Part shown: positions 1 through 6,655 of the stretch, in pieces | How positions within the stretch are numbered: the first letter of the stretch is position 1 | Layout: every line of letters starts with the position of its first letter | Assembly: GCA_002314855.1 (NCBI GenBank) | Contig: DCHQ01000026.1 | Span: 1-16,151, forward strand | Direction of reading: 5' to 3' | Origin: Lachnospiraceae bacterium UBA1748 | GTDB lineage: Bacteria > Bacillota > Clostridia > Lachnospirales > Lachnospiraceae | Length of the DNA: 16,151 bases | Notes under the pieces: model-generated | Told to the model about the DNA's origin: nothing | What the model saw: the letters and a program-made list of their open reading frames with translations, nothing else | Databases searched by the model: none | Translations under genes and position numbers: made by a program

Positions 1-324
1 CATATAAGGTATCGTCACCTTACCTGCAATCGACTGCAATTTACCATAAACACCAACGCCCTGCATATTGGTATAGAACCTTATCGCACTATCTTTATCA
101 CATTCGATAGCATAACCGTACTCAGGGTGAGGAGCCTTCAGCAAACTGTTAATCTCACCATTCCACACAATATATAATCCATAGCTTGAAGACTGCCCAT
201 GATAACCACATGGTCCAAAATATGCATATCCAACAAGCAAAGGGTCATAGCCATTTATTCTATTGTCATAGGCATCCAGTTTTTCTACGGATTTTCTATT
301 AAGTTCATTATAAATTGTGCTCAT
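1..324 (-). CDS. Partial protein of unknown function (N-terminal 108 residues)
   Basis: An uninterrupted frame runs from an ATG at 322-324 to the left edge, so the C-terminus is missing. The start is well supported: AAGGGG lies four bases upstream of the ATG, and a good promoter lies at 384-412. The protein begins MSTIYNELNRKSVEKLDAYD and contains a Gly/Tyr-rich stretch (YFGPCGYHGQ, residues about 36-45), then an aromatic-rich segment. There is no signal peptide or membrane segment. I do not recognise the family. The composition (many Tyr, Gly and aromatic residues, no catalytic signature) looks like a small soluble globular domain. It is transcribed separately from degV, which is closed by a terminator just upstream. 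The reading frame is secure; function is unknown. Confidence 0.7.
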   Translation of the reverse strand, partial: MSTIYNELNRKSVEKLDAYDNRINGYDPLLVGYAYFGPCGYHGQSSSYGLYIVWNGEINSLLKAPHPEYGYAIECDKDSAIRFYTNMQGVGVYGKLQSIAGKVTIPYM

Positions 325-383
325 ATAACCCCTTCATCATATAGATAATTGACAACAATACTCCACAATGAAACCTATCTTAT

Positions 384-412
384 AATATACTCCAAAACGC
401 CCTTATTATCAA
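384..412 (-). promoter_or_regulatory. Predicted sigma-A promoter of the left-edge gene
   Basis: On the minus strand TTGATA (407-412) is followed after 17 bases by TATATT (384-389). The predicted start site is near 377, giving a leader of about 50 bases before the ATG at 324. The -35 box overlaps the T-run of the degV terminator, so the two transcription units are packed back to back. Confidence 0.6.
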
Positions 413-445
413 GAAAAAAAGAAACCTGTCAGAACAGGTTTCTTT
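411..445 (-). terminator. Intrinsic terminator after degV
   Basis: A perfect 12-bp stem (418-429 with 434-445, arms AAAGAAACCTGT and ACAGGTTTCTTT) with a four-base loop is followed on the minus strand by a run of T residues (411-420). It lies about 45 bases after the degV stop codon. On the plus strand the stem is not followed by a T-run, so it acts on minus-strand transcripts. Confidence 0.9.
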
Positions 446-489
446 GAAAAAACATACAATATATTGTAGATTATTATCGATCACACTGA

Positions 490-1368
490 TTATCTATGGT
501 CTGCCATAAAGCAAAGAGCTATTGCACCAGGTCCTGTGTGCGAACCAATAACTGGACCAATATAACTGATAAGAATATTATCAAAGCCATACTTCTCTTT
601 CACGCATTCAGCAACATACTGAGCGTCCTCTAGACAATCACTATGACTAATCATAATAATCTCATTCTTATCCTTTGTTTTATAATCGCCAATACGCTCT
701 TCCATCATTTCGAGAAGATTGTTAAGAGCCTTCTTACGGCCTCTCATCTTGCCAACATTAATAAGCTTACCTTCATCATTAACATGAATCATTGGCTTAA
801 TATTAATCATAGAACCAAGCACTGCTGAAGTCTTAGAAATACGACCACCTCTATGAAGATGATTAAGATCGTCAACAGTTACAACATGAGCTACATGGCA
901 CTTATTTTCCTCGAGCCACTTAGCTGTCTCTTCCATACTCTTGCCTTCATCACGCATCTTAATAGCATAATGAAGAATAACACCTTCACCAACAGAAGCA
1001 CATACTGTATCAACAACTACTACGTTAGCATCAGGATTTTCTTCATTAACTTCATTGGCTGCAATAACACCACTCTGGTATGTACCACTAAGACCAGAAG
1101 AAAATGCAACATATAATACGTTCTTATTTTCCTTTAACGCATCCTCCATAACAGCTTTCGCCTGCTCTGGATTTACCTGAGAAGTTGTAGGAAGTGCTCC
1201 GCCTCTAATCTGCTTATAGAATTCTTCCTCGCTAATAATATTATTAATGCCATCATAGATAACATCTCCAATATGACAAGAAAGATGAAGCAACTTAACA
1301 TCATGCTCCTTATAATAATCAAGCGGTAAATCGCATGAACTATCAGTAATGATAACAAAATTAGACAT
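490..1368 (-). CDS. DegV family fatty-acid-binding protein
   Basis: DegV/FakB-type proteins hold a single fatty acid in a buried pocket and, where a FakA kinase is present, deliver it for phosphorylation and entry into phospholipid synthesis. Features seen: N-terminal TDSSCDLP (residues 8-15), the TTSQ loop with its conserved serine (about residue 63), FSSGLSGTY (89-97), RGGRIS in the centre and the C-terminal GSHTGPGAI signature. The length of 292 residues is normal for the family. I chose the ATG at 1366-1368 because GGAGG sits five bases upstream; a start four codons earlier would place this Shine-Dalgarno inside the gene. It has its own promoter (1421-1450) and terminator, so it is monocistronic. 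No fakA is visible here; the bound lipid and partner kinase cannot be told from the sequence. Confidence 0.93.
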   Translation of the reverse strand: MSNFVIITDSSCDLPLDYYKEHDVKLLHLSCHIGDVIYDGINNIISEEEFYKQIRGGALPTTSQVNPEQAKAVMEDALKENKNVLYVAFSSGLSGTYQSGVIAANEVNEENPDANVVVVDTVCASVGEGVILHYAIKMRDEGKSMEETAKWLEENKCHVAHVVTVDDLNHLHRGGRISKTSAVLGSMINIKPMIHVNDEGKLINVGKMRGRKKALNNLLEMMEERIGDYKTKDKNEIIMISHSDCLEDAQYVAECVKEKYGFDNILISYIGPVIGSHTGPGAIALCFMADHR

Positions 1369-1420
1369 ATTGTCCTCCATAAAAAATAATCAACCATAAT
1401 TTACAACTAAAGTTATGCAA

Positions 1421-1450
1421 ATTATAGCATATGATGCATCTAGTTTTCAA
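1421..1450 (-). promoter_or_regulatory. Predicted sigma-A promoter of degV
   Basis: TTGAAA (1445-1450) and a perfect TATAAT (1421-1426) are separated by 18 bases on the minus strand. The predicted start is near 1414, leaving a leader of about 45 bases. The -35 box lies between the arms of an 8-bp inverted repeat (1436-1443 and 1475-1482). Confidence 0.7.
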
Positions 1451-1482
1451 TACTACTTAGAATGTTTTTTTATTCTAGATGC
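1436..1482. repeat. 8-bp inverted repeat around the degV -35 region
   Basis: GCATCTAG at 1436-1443 and CTAGATGC at 1475-1482 are exact reverse complements, 31 bases apart, one arm inside the promoter spacer and the other upstream of the -35 box. This geometry would suit a regulator binding two half sites, but chance is possible in AT-rich DNA. Confidence 0.35.
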
Positions 1483-1513
1483 TTTTAAGTTTCATTTTAG
1501 CTTTCTTCTGCCG

Positions 1514-1557
1514 ATTAGCAAAAAAATAGCCTGAAGCTAGTGGCTCCAAGCTATTAA
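1514..1557 (-). terminator. Intrinsic terminator after the nrdD-nrdG-dut operon
   Basis: On the minus strand a hairpin with outer stem AAATAGC/GCTATTT and an imperfect inner extension (AGC/GCT around the loop) is followed by TTTTTTT. It begins about 10 bases after the dut stop codon and closes the operon before the degV promoter. Confidence 0.8.
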
Positions 1558-1566
1558 ATAAACTAT

Positions 1567-1998
1567 TTAAGCTTTTCCAGTACTACCAAAACCGCCTCTA
1601 TCCTGCTCACCAAGCTTCTCAACTTCATTAAATTCGATGGCTGGCTGATTCTCCATAATACGGAACTGACATATACGGTCATTAACGTGAATCTCTGTAT
1701 CTCTCATGGCAAGTACAGGCATAAACCACTGATCATTATCACCAGAATATGTGTAATCAATAACACCCATATGATTAGTCTGAATCACACCAAAATTCTT
1801 AAATGTTGAACTTCTAGGTACAACATGGGCCTCGTAGCCCTTTGGAAGCTGCATACCTACTCCAAGAGGTATAAGCTTAAACTCACCCTGTTTAAGAACA
1901 ACATCCTCAGCTGCTCGAAGGTCAATCCAGTCAGACTTTCCATCAATATAGCAGAGTTTTTCTATTTTATCAGAAAAATATTTAATCTTAATTTCCAT
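1567..1998 (-). CDS. dut: dUTP diphosphatase (trimeric dUTPase)
   Basis: Hydrolyses dUTP to dUMP and pyrophosphate, keeping uracil out of DNA and supplying dUMP for thymidylate synthesis. All five dUTPase motifs are visible in order: I WIDLRAAED (24-32), II PRSS (61-64), III GVIDYTYSGDN (78-88) with the catalytic Asp81 and the base-stacking Tyr84, IV RICQ (108-111) and V RGGFGSTGK (134-142) at the flexible C-terminus. At 143 residues it has the usual size of the homotrimeric class. The start has AGGAG five bases upstream, and the gene begins 11 bases after the nrdG stop. It is the last gene of the nrdD-nrdG-dut operon, which couples dNTP production to dUTP removal. Motif III is somewhat divergent (TYSGDN rather than xYRGE), as in several Firmicute enzymes. 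Confidence 0.95.
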   Translation of the reverse strand: MEIKIKYFSDKIEKLCYIDGKSDWIDLRAAEDVVLKQGEFKLIPLGVGMQLPKGYEAHVVPRSSTFKNFGVIQTNHMGVIDYTYSGDNDQWFMPVLAMRDTEIHVNDRICQFRIMENQPAIEFNEVEKLGEQDRGGFGSTGKA

Positions 1999-2009
1999 AA
2001 CTACTCCTG

Positions 2010-2546
2010 TTATTTTAATGCACTAATCACATTGAATGACTTATAATCATCGCAATATAATATTGGTTCTATTGACTCGTTACTATGAAGTGTAGCCTTA
2101 ACATCAATTACCTTCTGATTCTTAGAACCCTTCCACATAAGGGTATTGTCCTTTTCCTCTATCTTGAATTCGCCATCAATAACTACATCAAGATATCTCA
2201 TGAGTTCCATTTCATATATCTCATTCCAAGAATAGCCTGTATAAAGCCACATAGTCTTCTTAGGATATTTCTCCTTAATCTCTTTGGCAAGAGCAAGGAT
2301 ACCATCCTTATTAGCATGGTGAAGAGGATCTCCACCTGAAAATGTTATTCCTGAAATATATGGCTTGTCGAGTTGGTCAAAAATCTCTTGTTTAGCATTA
2401 TCATCAAAGAGAAGTCCACCATCTGGATCCCAGGTAAACTGATTCTGACATTCCTTACAACAATGGGAGCAACCTGCAACCCATAAAACTACACGGAGTC
2501 CATCTCCGTTATTCATATCGTCTTTGGTTATATTATGATATCGCAT
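2010..2546 (-). CDS. nrdG: Anaerobic ribonucleotide reductase activating protein (radical SAM)
   Basis: NrdG reductively cleaves S-adenosylmethionine on a [4Fe-4S] cluster and uses the 5'-deoxyadenosyl radical to install the glycyl radical on NrdD. The radical SAM CX3CX2C motif is Cys26, Cys30 and Cys33 (in GCSHCCKECQN), preceded by the NrdG-typical NGDGLRVVLWVAG segment. The SAM-binding SGGDP motif is at 70-74. The length of 178 residues is normal. Cys29 between the cluster ligands gives an unusual CC pair, but the spacing of the three ligands is intact. The gene starts 19 bases after the nrdD stop with a weak GGCGG ribosome site, so translational coupling to nrdD is likely, and it is followed closely by dut. 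Confidence 0.95.
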   Translation of the reverse strand: MRYHNITKDDMNNGDGLRVVLWVAGCSHCCKECQNQFTWDPDGGLLFDDNAKQEIFDQLDKPYISGITFSGGDPLHHANKDGILALAKEIKEKYPKKTMWLYTGYSWNEIYEMELMRYLDVVIDGEFKIEEKDNTLMWKGSKNQKVIDVKATLHSNESIEPILYCDDYKSFNVISALK

Positions 2547-2565
2547 ACAAATTATCCGCCCTAAC

Positions 2566-4728
2566 TTACATTGATTTACGCTCAGCTATCTCAGCCATCT
2601 TCGCGTCATTTAATCTCGTATCACCGTGAACTCGTGAATACGAAAGATAACCGTTCATACGATCAATCTTTGTAAGATTTCTACTACCACATACTGGGCA
2701 CTCATCCATCTCAAGCTCTTCATGACCACAATCATCACAATAAGCAAGAGAAAGATTGACTCCTTCATAAAAACCGAAGTCCATAGCACGACGAATAAGT
2801 GTCTTAACTGCTTCTGTATTATAATCGATTGGATACTTTACGTACTGAATCTTTCCACCATTTAAAAGCTCCCAGAATCTATACTCAAGATCCTGCTTCT
2901 CGATTGGTGTAATATCCTCTGATACATGACAGTGGAATGAATTCGATACATATTCTCTATCAGATACACCCTCAACAATACCGTATTTCTTACGGAACTG
3001 CTTAACCTGAAGACCACAAAGGTTCTCAGCTGGTGTTCCATATATAGCATAAAGATTGCCATCTTCTGCCTTGTATTCATTAACTCTCTTGTTAATATGC
3101 TCCATAACCTCAAGTGCAAACTTACCATCTTCAACAAGTGACTTTCCGTTGTAAAGCATCTGCATTTCATTAAGAGCTGTAATTCCAAAGCTTGCTGTTG
3201 CAGCCTTAAGGAGAGGCTTAATTTTATCTGTAAGCTTGAGGTTACCATAAAGGAAACCTCCCTCACAATAAGCAAGTGGATTAGTTGAAGCTCTCATCTC
3301 GCCAAGGTATGCATATGTACGAATATGAAGCTGACGAATAAGTTGTAAATAATAATCAAGAACTTCATAGAAGTCTCTGCTTTCTTGTCTTGACTTGGCA
3401 AGAATCATTGGCAAATGAAGGGAAACAGCACCAATATTGAAACGACCAACGAAAATTGGAGCATCGCTTTCATCTGCTGGATGCATACCACCTCTCTCGT
3501 ACCAAGGTGAAAGGAATGCTCTACAGCCCATAGGTGAGATTACCTTACCATACTGCTTGTACATAGAAGCGATATATCCCTTACCTGTAAGTGATAGCCA
3601 GTCAGGATACATTGTCTTAGATGAACACTCTACACCAGCAAGGAATACATCCTCAAGCTCACCACCTTCACCATGAAGCTTTTCATCATATAAGAATACA
3701 ATCTTAGGGAAAAGAACTGGCTTTTTATGCTCTTTCTTACCCTGTCCTTTGCGACGAACATTAAGCATAGAAATAGTAGCCTGCTTTTCAAAACGTCCAG
3801 TACCAATACCTGCTGTAACTGTAATGAATGGATAATCACCTCTTGAAGAAGCTACTGTATTGAACTTGTACTCCCAGCCCTGGAAGCCCTGCTCAAATTC
3901 CTTCTCAACATCCTTAAGTGCCTGTTCCTTGGCCTTCTCTTCATCGATACCAAGTCCCACATATTTATCTACATACTTGGCATATGACTTCTCAGCATAT
4001 GGAGCAAGAATCTTATCAACTTCTGGTACTGTAAATCCACCGTACTGCTGACTTGCTGCCGAAAGAACAATATCACCAATAACGTCAAAAGCTACATCAA
4101 GAGTCTTAGGCTCGTTATACCAGATGTTACCCATCTCAAAGCCACCTTTTAATACGCTTTCAACATTGAATAAGCAGCAATTCATAGTATCACGACGTGC
4201 TGACATATCATGAATATAAATATATCCATCACGAGCAGCCTGAAGCTCTTCTGTTGTAAGGAAGAACTTCTGATAAAGCTCTTTATTAAACTGATTGAAT
4301 ATAAGACTTCTCTTAGTAGAAACAAGAGCTGAATCTGTATTAGCATTCTCCTTATCACCTACATACATGATGGACTGAGACTTCTTATAAACGTCATCCA
4401 TCATGCGGACAAAGTCCTGCTTGTAATTACGATAATCGCGATAACTCTTAGCAACGATTGGCTTAACCTGCTCAAGGGCACTCTCAACTATGTTATGCAT
4501 AATAGGAATAGGGATACGGTCAACGCCCATCTCATCAACCTTATCAACTACATATTTACAAATCTGATGCTTCTCTTCCTCTGTAAATTCTGTTAATGCT
4601 CTGTAAGCACTCTTTCCAACTGCATTGATAACCTTTTGAACATTAAACTCCTCAAGACAATTGTCCTTTTTAACAACCTTGACAGTATTTTTTGTCTTGT
4701 ATAATTCCCCAAAATTCACTTCAGACAT
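2566..4728 (-). CDS. nrdD: Anaerobic (class III) ribonucleoside-triphosphate reductase, large subunit
   Basis: Reduces ribonucleoside triphosphates to dNTPs under anaerobic conditions through a stable glycyl radical. An ATP-cone occupies about residues 16-100. The catalytic domain has NCCLFN (183-188) and SPMGCRAFL (398-406); Cys402 is the probable thiyl-radical cysteine. At the C-terminus a four-cysteine zinc site (Cys664, 667, 677, 680) precedes the glycyl-radical motif RMNGYLS with Gly693. I chose the ATG at 4726-4728 (720 residues, MSEVNFG...) because GAGGT lies seven bases upstream; the longer frame, 17 residues upstream, has no ribosome site. The gene heads the nrdD-nrdG-dut operon and is preceded by a strong promoter with an NrdR-like palindrome. 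The glycyl motif lacks the cysteine found just before Gly in the E. coli-type RVCGYLG sequence. Confidence 0.96.
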   Translation of the reverse strand: MSEVNFGELYKTKNTVKVVKKDNCLEEFNVQKVINAVGKSAYRALTEFTEEEKHQICKYVVDKVDEMGVDRIPIPIMHNIVESALEQVKPIVAKSYRDYRNYKQDFVRMMDDVYKKSQSIMYVGDKENANTDSALVSTKRSLIFNQFNKELYQKFFLTTEELQAARDGYIYIHDMSARRDTMNCCLFNVESVLKGGFEMGNIWYNEPKTLDVAFDVIGDIVLSAASQQYGGFTVPEVDKILAPYAEKSYAKYVDKYVGLGIDEEKAKEQALKDVEKEFEQGFQGWEYKFNTVASSRGDYPFITVTAGIGTGRFEKQATISMLNVRRKGQGKKEHKKPVLFPKIVFLYDEKLHGEGGELEDVFLAGVECSSKTMYPDWLSLTGKGYIASMYKQYGKVISPMGCRAFLSPWYERGGMHPADESDAPIFVGRFNIGAVSLHLPMILAKSRQESRDFYEVLDYYLQLIRQLHIRTYAYLGEMRASTNPLAYCEGGFLYGNLKLTDKIKPLLKAATASFGITALNEMQMLYNGKSLVEDGKFALEVMEHINKRVNEYKAEDGNLYAIYGTPAENLCGLQVKQFRKKYGIVEGVSDREYVSNSFHCHVSEDITPIEKQDLEYRFWELLNGGKIQYVKYPIDYNTEAVKTLIRRAMDFGFYEGVNLSLAYCDDCGHEELEMDECPVCGSRNLTKIDRMNGYLSYSRVHGDTRLNDAKMAEIAERKSM

Positions 4729-4784
4729 AGTTTCGACCTCTTCTCCCTTAAAAAAATATATACTAAATAAAGAAAACATAAAAA

Positions 4785-4814
4785 GACATTACCACTAGAT
4801 ATTGTGGTAATGTC
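4785..4814. promoter_or_regulatory. NrdR-box-like palindrome (operator) at the nrdD transcription start
   Basis: GACATTACCAC (4785-4795) and its exact reverse complement (4804-4814) flank an eight-base centre. The central 16-mer on the minus strand, CCACAATATCTAGTGG (4792-4807), agrees with the NrdR box consensus acaCwAtATaTwGtgt at 13 of 16 positions. It covers about +2 to +17 relative to the predicted start. NrdR is the ATP-cone repressor of ribonucleotide reductase operons. The minus-strand copy is followed by TTTTT, so the element can also be read as an intrinsic terminator; its place just downstream of a consensus promoter makes an operator more likely. No nrdR gene lies in the window. 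Confidence 0.65.
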
Positions 4815-4815
4815 A

Positions 4816-4845
4816 ATTATAAGATTACATAATATCAATTGTCAA
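4816..4845 (-). promoter_or_regulatory. Consensus sigma-A promoter of nrdD-nrdG-dut
   Basis: Perfect TTGACA (4840-4845) and perfect TATAAT (4816-4821) are separated by 18 bases on the minus strand. The predicted start is near 4809, giving a leader of about 80 bases. Such a strong promoter implies that expression is limited by repression, in line with the palindrome immediately downstream. Confidence 0.8.
4827..4842. promoter_or_regulatory. Possible second, degenerate NrdR box in the nrdD promoter
   Basis: The minus-strand 16-mer ACAATTGATATTATGT matches the NrdR consensus at 12 of 16 positions and overlaps the -35 box and promoter spacer. Its centre is 35 bp from the centre of the first box, whereas known tandem NrdR boxes are usually about 31-32 bp apart, so helical phasing is not ideal. 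It may be chance in AT-rich promoter DNA. Confidence 0.3.
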
Positions 4846-4942
4846 GAAATATCCATCAGAAATATTACAAAAATATTAATAGAAAATAAGAATCCTTTAA
4901 CGGTGGGAATCATCGATAAAATCAAATCATAAATATATTAAA

Positions 4943-5926
4943 CTAGGATTGATTATATAATTCTCCCAGGTACTCGTGATACGCTTTTTTTATTGAAGAA
5001 GGGCTTTCTATTTGCACGCCTTTTCCTAGCCCTGCTATCCAGCCATAAAACTGTCCTGACGCAGCCACATCCATGGTTGCAAGAAAATAATCTCCAGCGC
5101 CACGTATCGAAACATCTTTACCAAATCTGTCAATCACAACATCTAGTAGTGGCATTGGGAACTTAATGGATACCCTGGTCATATCACCATTAAACATATT
5201 AAAACTGCTCTTAGTATATTCAGCGATATCAAAATTCTTAAACAAATCACCAAACTGCCTTGGCTCATTGTTTATTTCTATATTTTTCATTCTATCCACA
5301 CGATAATGGCGAATAGCACCATATTTATGATCTACAGCAATAAGATAATAATTTTCATTATTCCAGGTAAGATAATAAGGACTAACAGTATAAACTGCAC
5401 CATCATTCTTATATTCCTGCTCCTTATTGACCTTATAACGAGTAAGCTTAAAACTTATGGAATTGCCCTGATTAATTGCTGTGTGAATATCATCAACATT
5501 GTAGAATACGTTCTCATTCTCACTTTTGGCTCGGCCTATAACATACACATCACGGGAAAGTTCCTTGGCACTATGCATATTAGTCAAGGTCTCAAGCTTT
5601 TTTATAAGGCTTCGAGATTTTTTGGTAGTGATAAATCTTGATGCCTGAACCATATCAACTAAAAGCTTAATCTCGGCTAGCTCAAAATCATCAGATATAA
5701 GATAATAGCCACCATTATTCTTGGTTTTGGTAAGCATTATTTCCATACCAAAATCGCGTAAGCTCTCTATATCACTATAGATAGTCTTACGCTCTACACT
5801 TATATCGTATTCTGATAAACGTCTAATTAATTCAGATGCTTTGATCGGATGATTCTCATCCGTCTCTTCTTTAAGAATTTTAGCGATGTATAGAAGTTTT
5901 AATTTCTGATTTTCTGATTTTGGCAT
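4943..5926 (-). CDS. WYL-domain transcriptional regulator
   Basis: A DeoR/YafY-type regulator: an N-terminal winged helix-turn-helix (about residues 8-75, recognition region RKTIYSDIESL at 46-56), a WYL ligand-sensing domain with SPYYLTWNNENYYLIA (182-197) and HYRVDRM (207-213), and a C-terminal WCX-type extension (about 245-325). WYL domains are known or predicted to sense nucleic acids or nucleotides and control DNA-damage and defence genes; the ligand here is unknown. The start ATG follows a UAA-rich sequence with no recognisable Shine-Dalgarno, so translation may depend on coupling to the membrane protein gene ending 16 bases upstream. It lies just before the nrdD promoter but is not obviously its regulator, since the palindrome there resembles an NrdR site. 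The length of 327 residues is typical. Confidence 0.9.
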   Translation of the reverse strand: MPKSENQKLKLLYIAKILKEETDENHPIKASELIRRLSEYDISVERKTIYSDIESLRDFGMEIMLTKTKNNGGYYLISDDFELAEIKLLVDMVQASRFITTKKSRSLIKKLETLTNMHSAKELSRDVYVIGRAKSENENVFYNVDDIHTAINQGNSISFKLTRYKVNKEQEYKNDGAVYTVSPYYLTWNNENYYLIAVDHKYGAIRHYRVDRMKNIEINNEPRQFGDLFKNFDIAEYTKSSFNMFNGDMTRVSIKFPMPLLDVVIDRFGKDVSIRGAGDYFLATMDVAASGQFYGWIAGLGKGVQIESPSSIKKAYHEYLGELYNQS

Positions 5927-5942
5927 AATTAATATTTATTAA

Positions 5943-6122
5943 CTACTGCTCAGACGAAGCTTCACCCTGAGATGCAATTACAACTTCCCCTGATTCCTTT
6001 TTGTTCTTATTCTTTCTAACTGAAAAACCAATAGCAAAAGCAATGAGAATTGCACCTATAAATACAAAGTAAACGACTGCATAAGATGCAAGCCAACTGA
6101 GAAATGCCATAAAATTATTCAT
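5943..6122 (-). CDS. Small single-pass membrane protein, unknown function
   Basis: A 59-residue protein with a long hydrophobic helix (about residues 10-34), then RKNKNKK and an acidic/Ser-rich tail (ESGEVVIASQGEASSEQ). The positive residues after the helix predict an N-out, C-in topology. The ATG at 6120-6122 is chosen because GGAGG lies eight bases upstream; the frame also extends five codons further to a TTG that overlaps this ribosome site. It lies between rnhA (33 bases upstream) and the WYL regulator gene (16 bases downstream), both on the same strand. Similar short helix-plus-basic-tail proteins are common in Lachnospiraceae, but I cannot assign a role. The clear ribosome site and operon position support it being real. 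Confidence 0.7.
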   Translation of the reverse strand: MNNFMAFLSWLASYAVVYFVFIGAILIAFAIGFSVRKNKNKKESGEVVIASQGEASSEQ

Positions 6123-6155
6123 TACTGTATCCTCCAATACTAAAAGTATCTGTGA

Positions 6156-6647
6156 TTATGTTAACATTTCAATCCCATCATCGTCAAGAAGATTGGCTCC
6201 ATCTGCAGCACTTGTTGCTAACATATCACATTTTTCGTTATATATATGACCATCATGACCTTTTACCCAGGTAAATGTCACTCTCTTATGCTTATCAACT
6301 GCAGCCTTTAGCCTCTTCCAGAGTTCCACATTTTTAACGGTCTCGTTCTTACCACGCTTCCAGCCCTTGGCAATCCAACTGTCAAGCCAGTGCTGATTAA
6401 ATGCGTCTGTGACATACTTAGAATCACTAACCACCTCAACGTCACATGGACGACTCAGCGCCTCCAGACCAACTATTACAGCCATTAACTCCATTCTGTT
6501 ATTAGTTGTTTTCTTATAACCTGCACTAAGCTCCTTTTCATGACGTATCCCCTTACTATCAGTAAAGGTAAGTACTGTACCATATCCTCCAGGTCCGTCA
6601 GGATTACCTCTCGCAGCACCATCTGTATATATTGTTACCTCAGCCAT
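6156..6647 (-). CDS. rnhA: Ribonuclease HI
   Basis: Degrades the RNA strand of RNA-DNA hybrids (R-loops, Okazaki primers, misincorporated ribonucleotide tracts) in the cytoplasm. The four DEDD metal ligands are visible: Asp9 in IYTDGAARGNP, Glu53 in NRMELMA, Asp75 in VSDSKYV and Asp141 in NEKCDMLA, with the mobile-loop histidine in KGHDGH (His131). The basic handle region WIAKGWKRGK (91-100), a feature of the E. coli-like HI type, is present. The length of 163 residues is normal. The preceding mutS-like gene stops with a TAG that forms part of this gene's AGGAG ribosome site, so the two are translationally linked. The N-terminal motif carries an extra Asp (GNPDGPGG), common in Firmicute and Bacteroidetes forms. 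Confidence 0.96.
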   Translation of the reverse strand: MAEVTIYTDGAARGNPDGPGGYGTVLTFTDSKGIRHEKELSAGYKKTTNNRMELMAVIVGLEALSRPCDVEVVSDSKYVTDAFNQHWLDSWIAKGWKRGKNETVKNVELWKRLKAAVDKHKRVTFTWVKGHDGHIYNEKCDMLATSAADGANLLDDDGIEMLT

Positions 6648-6655
6648 ATTTTCTC

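Noticed and set aside
2862..3839. Alternative minus-strand and plus-strand open frames inside nrdD
   Set aside because: They are shadows of nrdD; its full motif set is in the annotated frame.
4866..4920. Possible terminator after the WYL gene around GAATCC...GGGAATC
   Set aside because: The two elements are direct-like repeats (GAATC twice), not inverted, and do not form a stem with a T-run.
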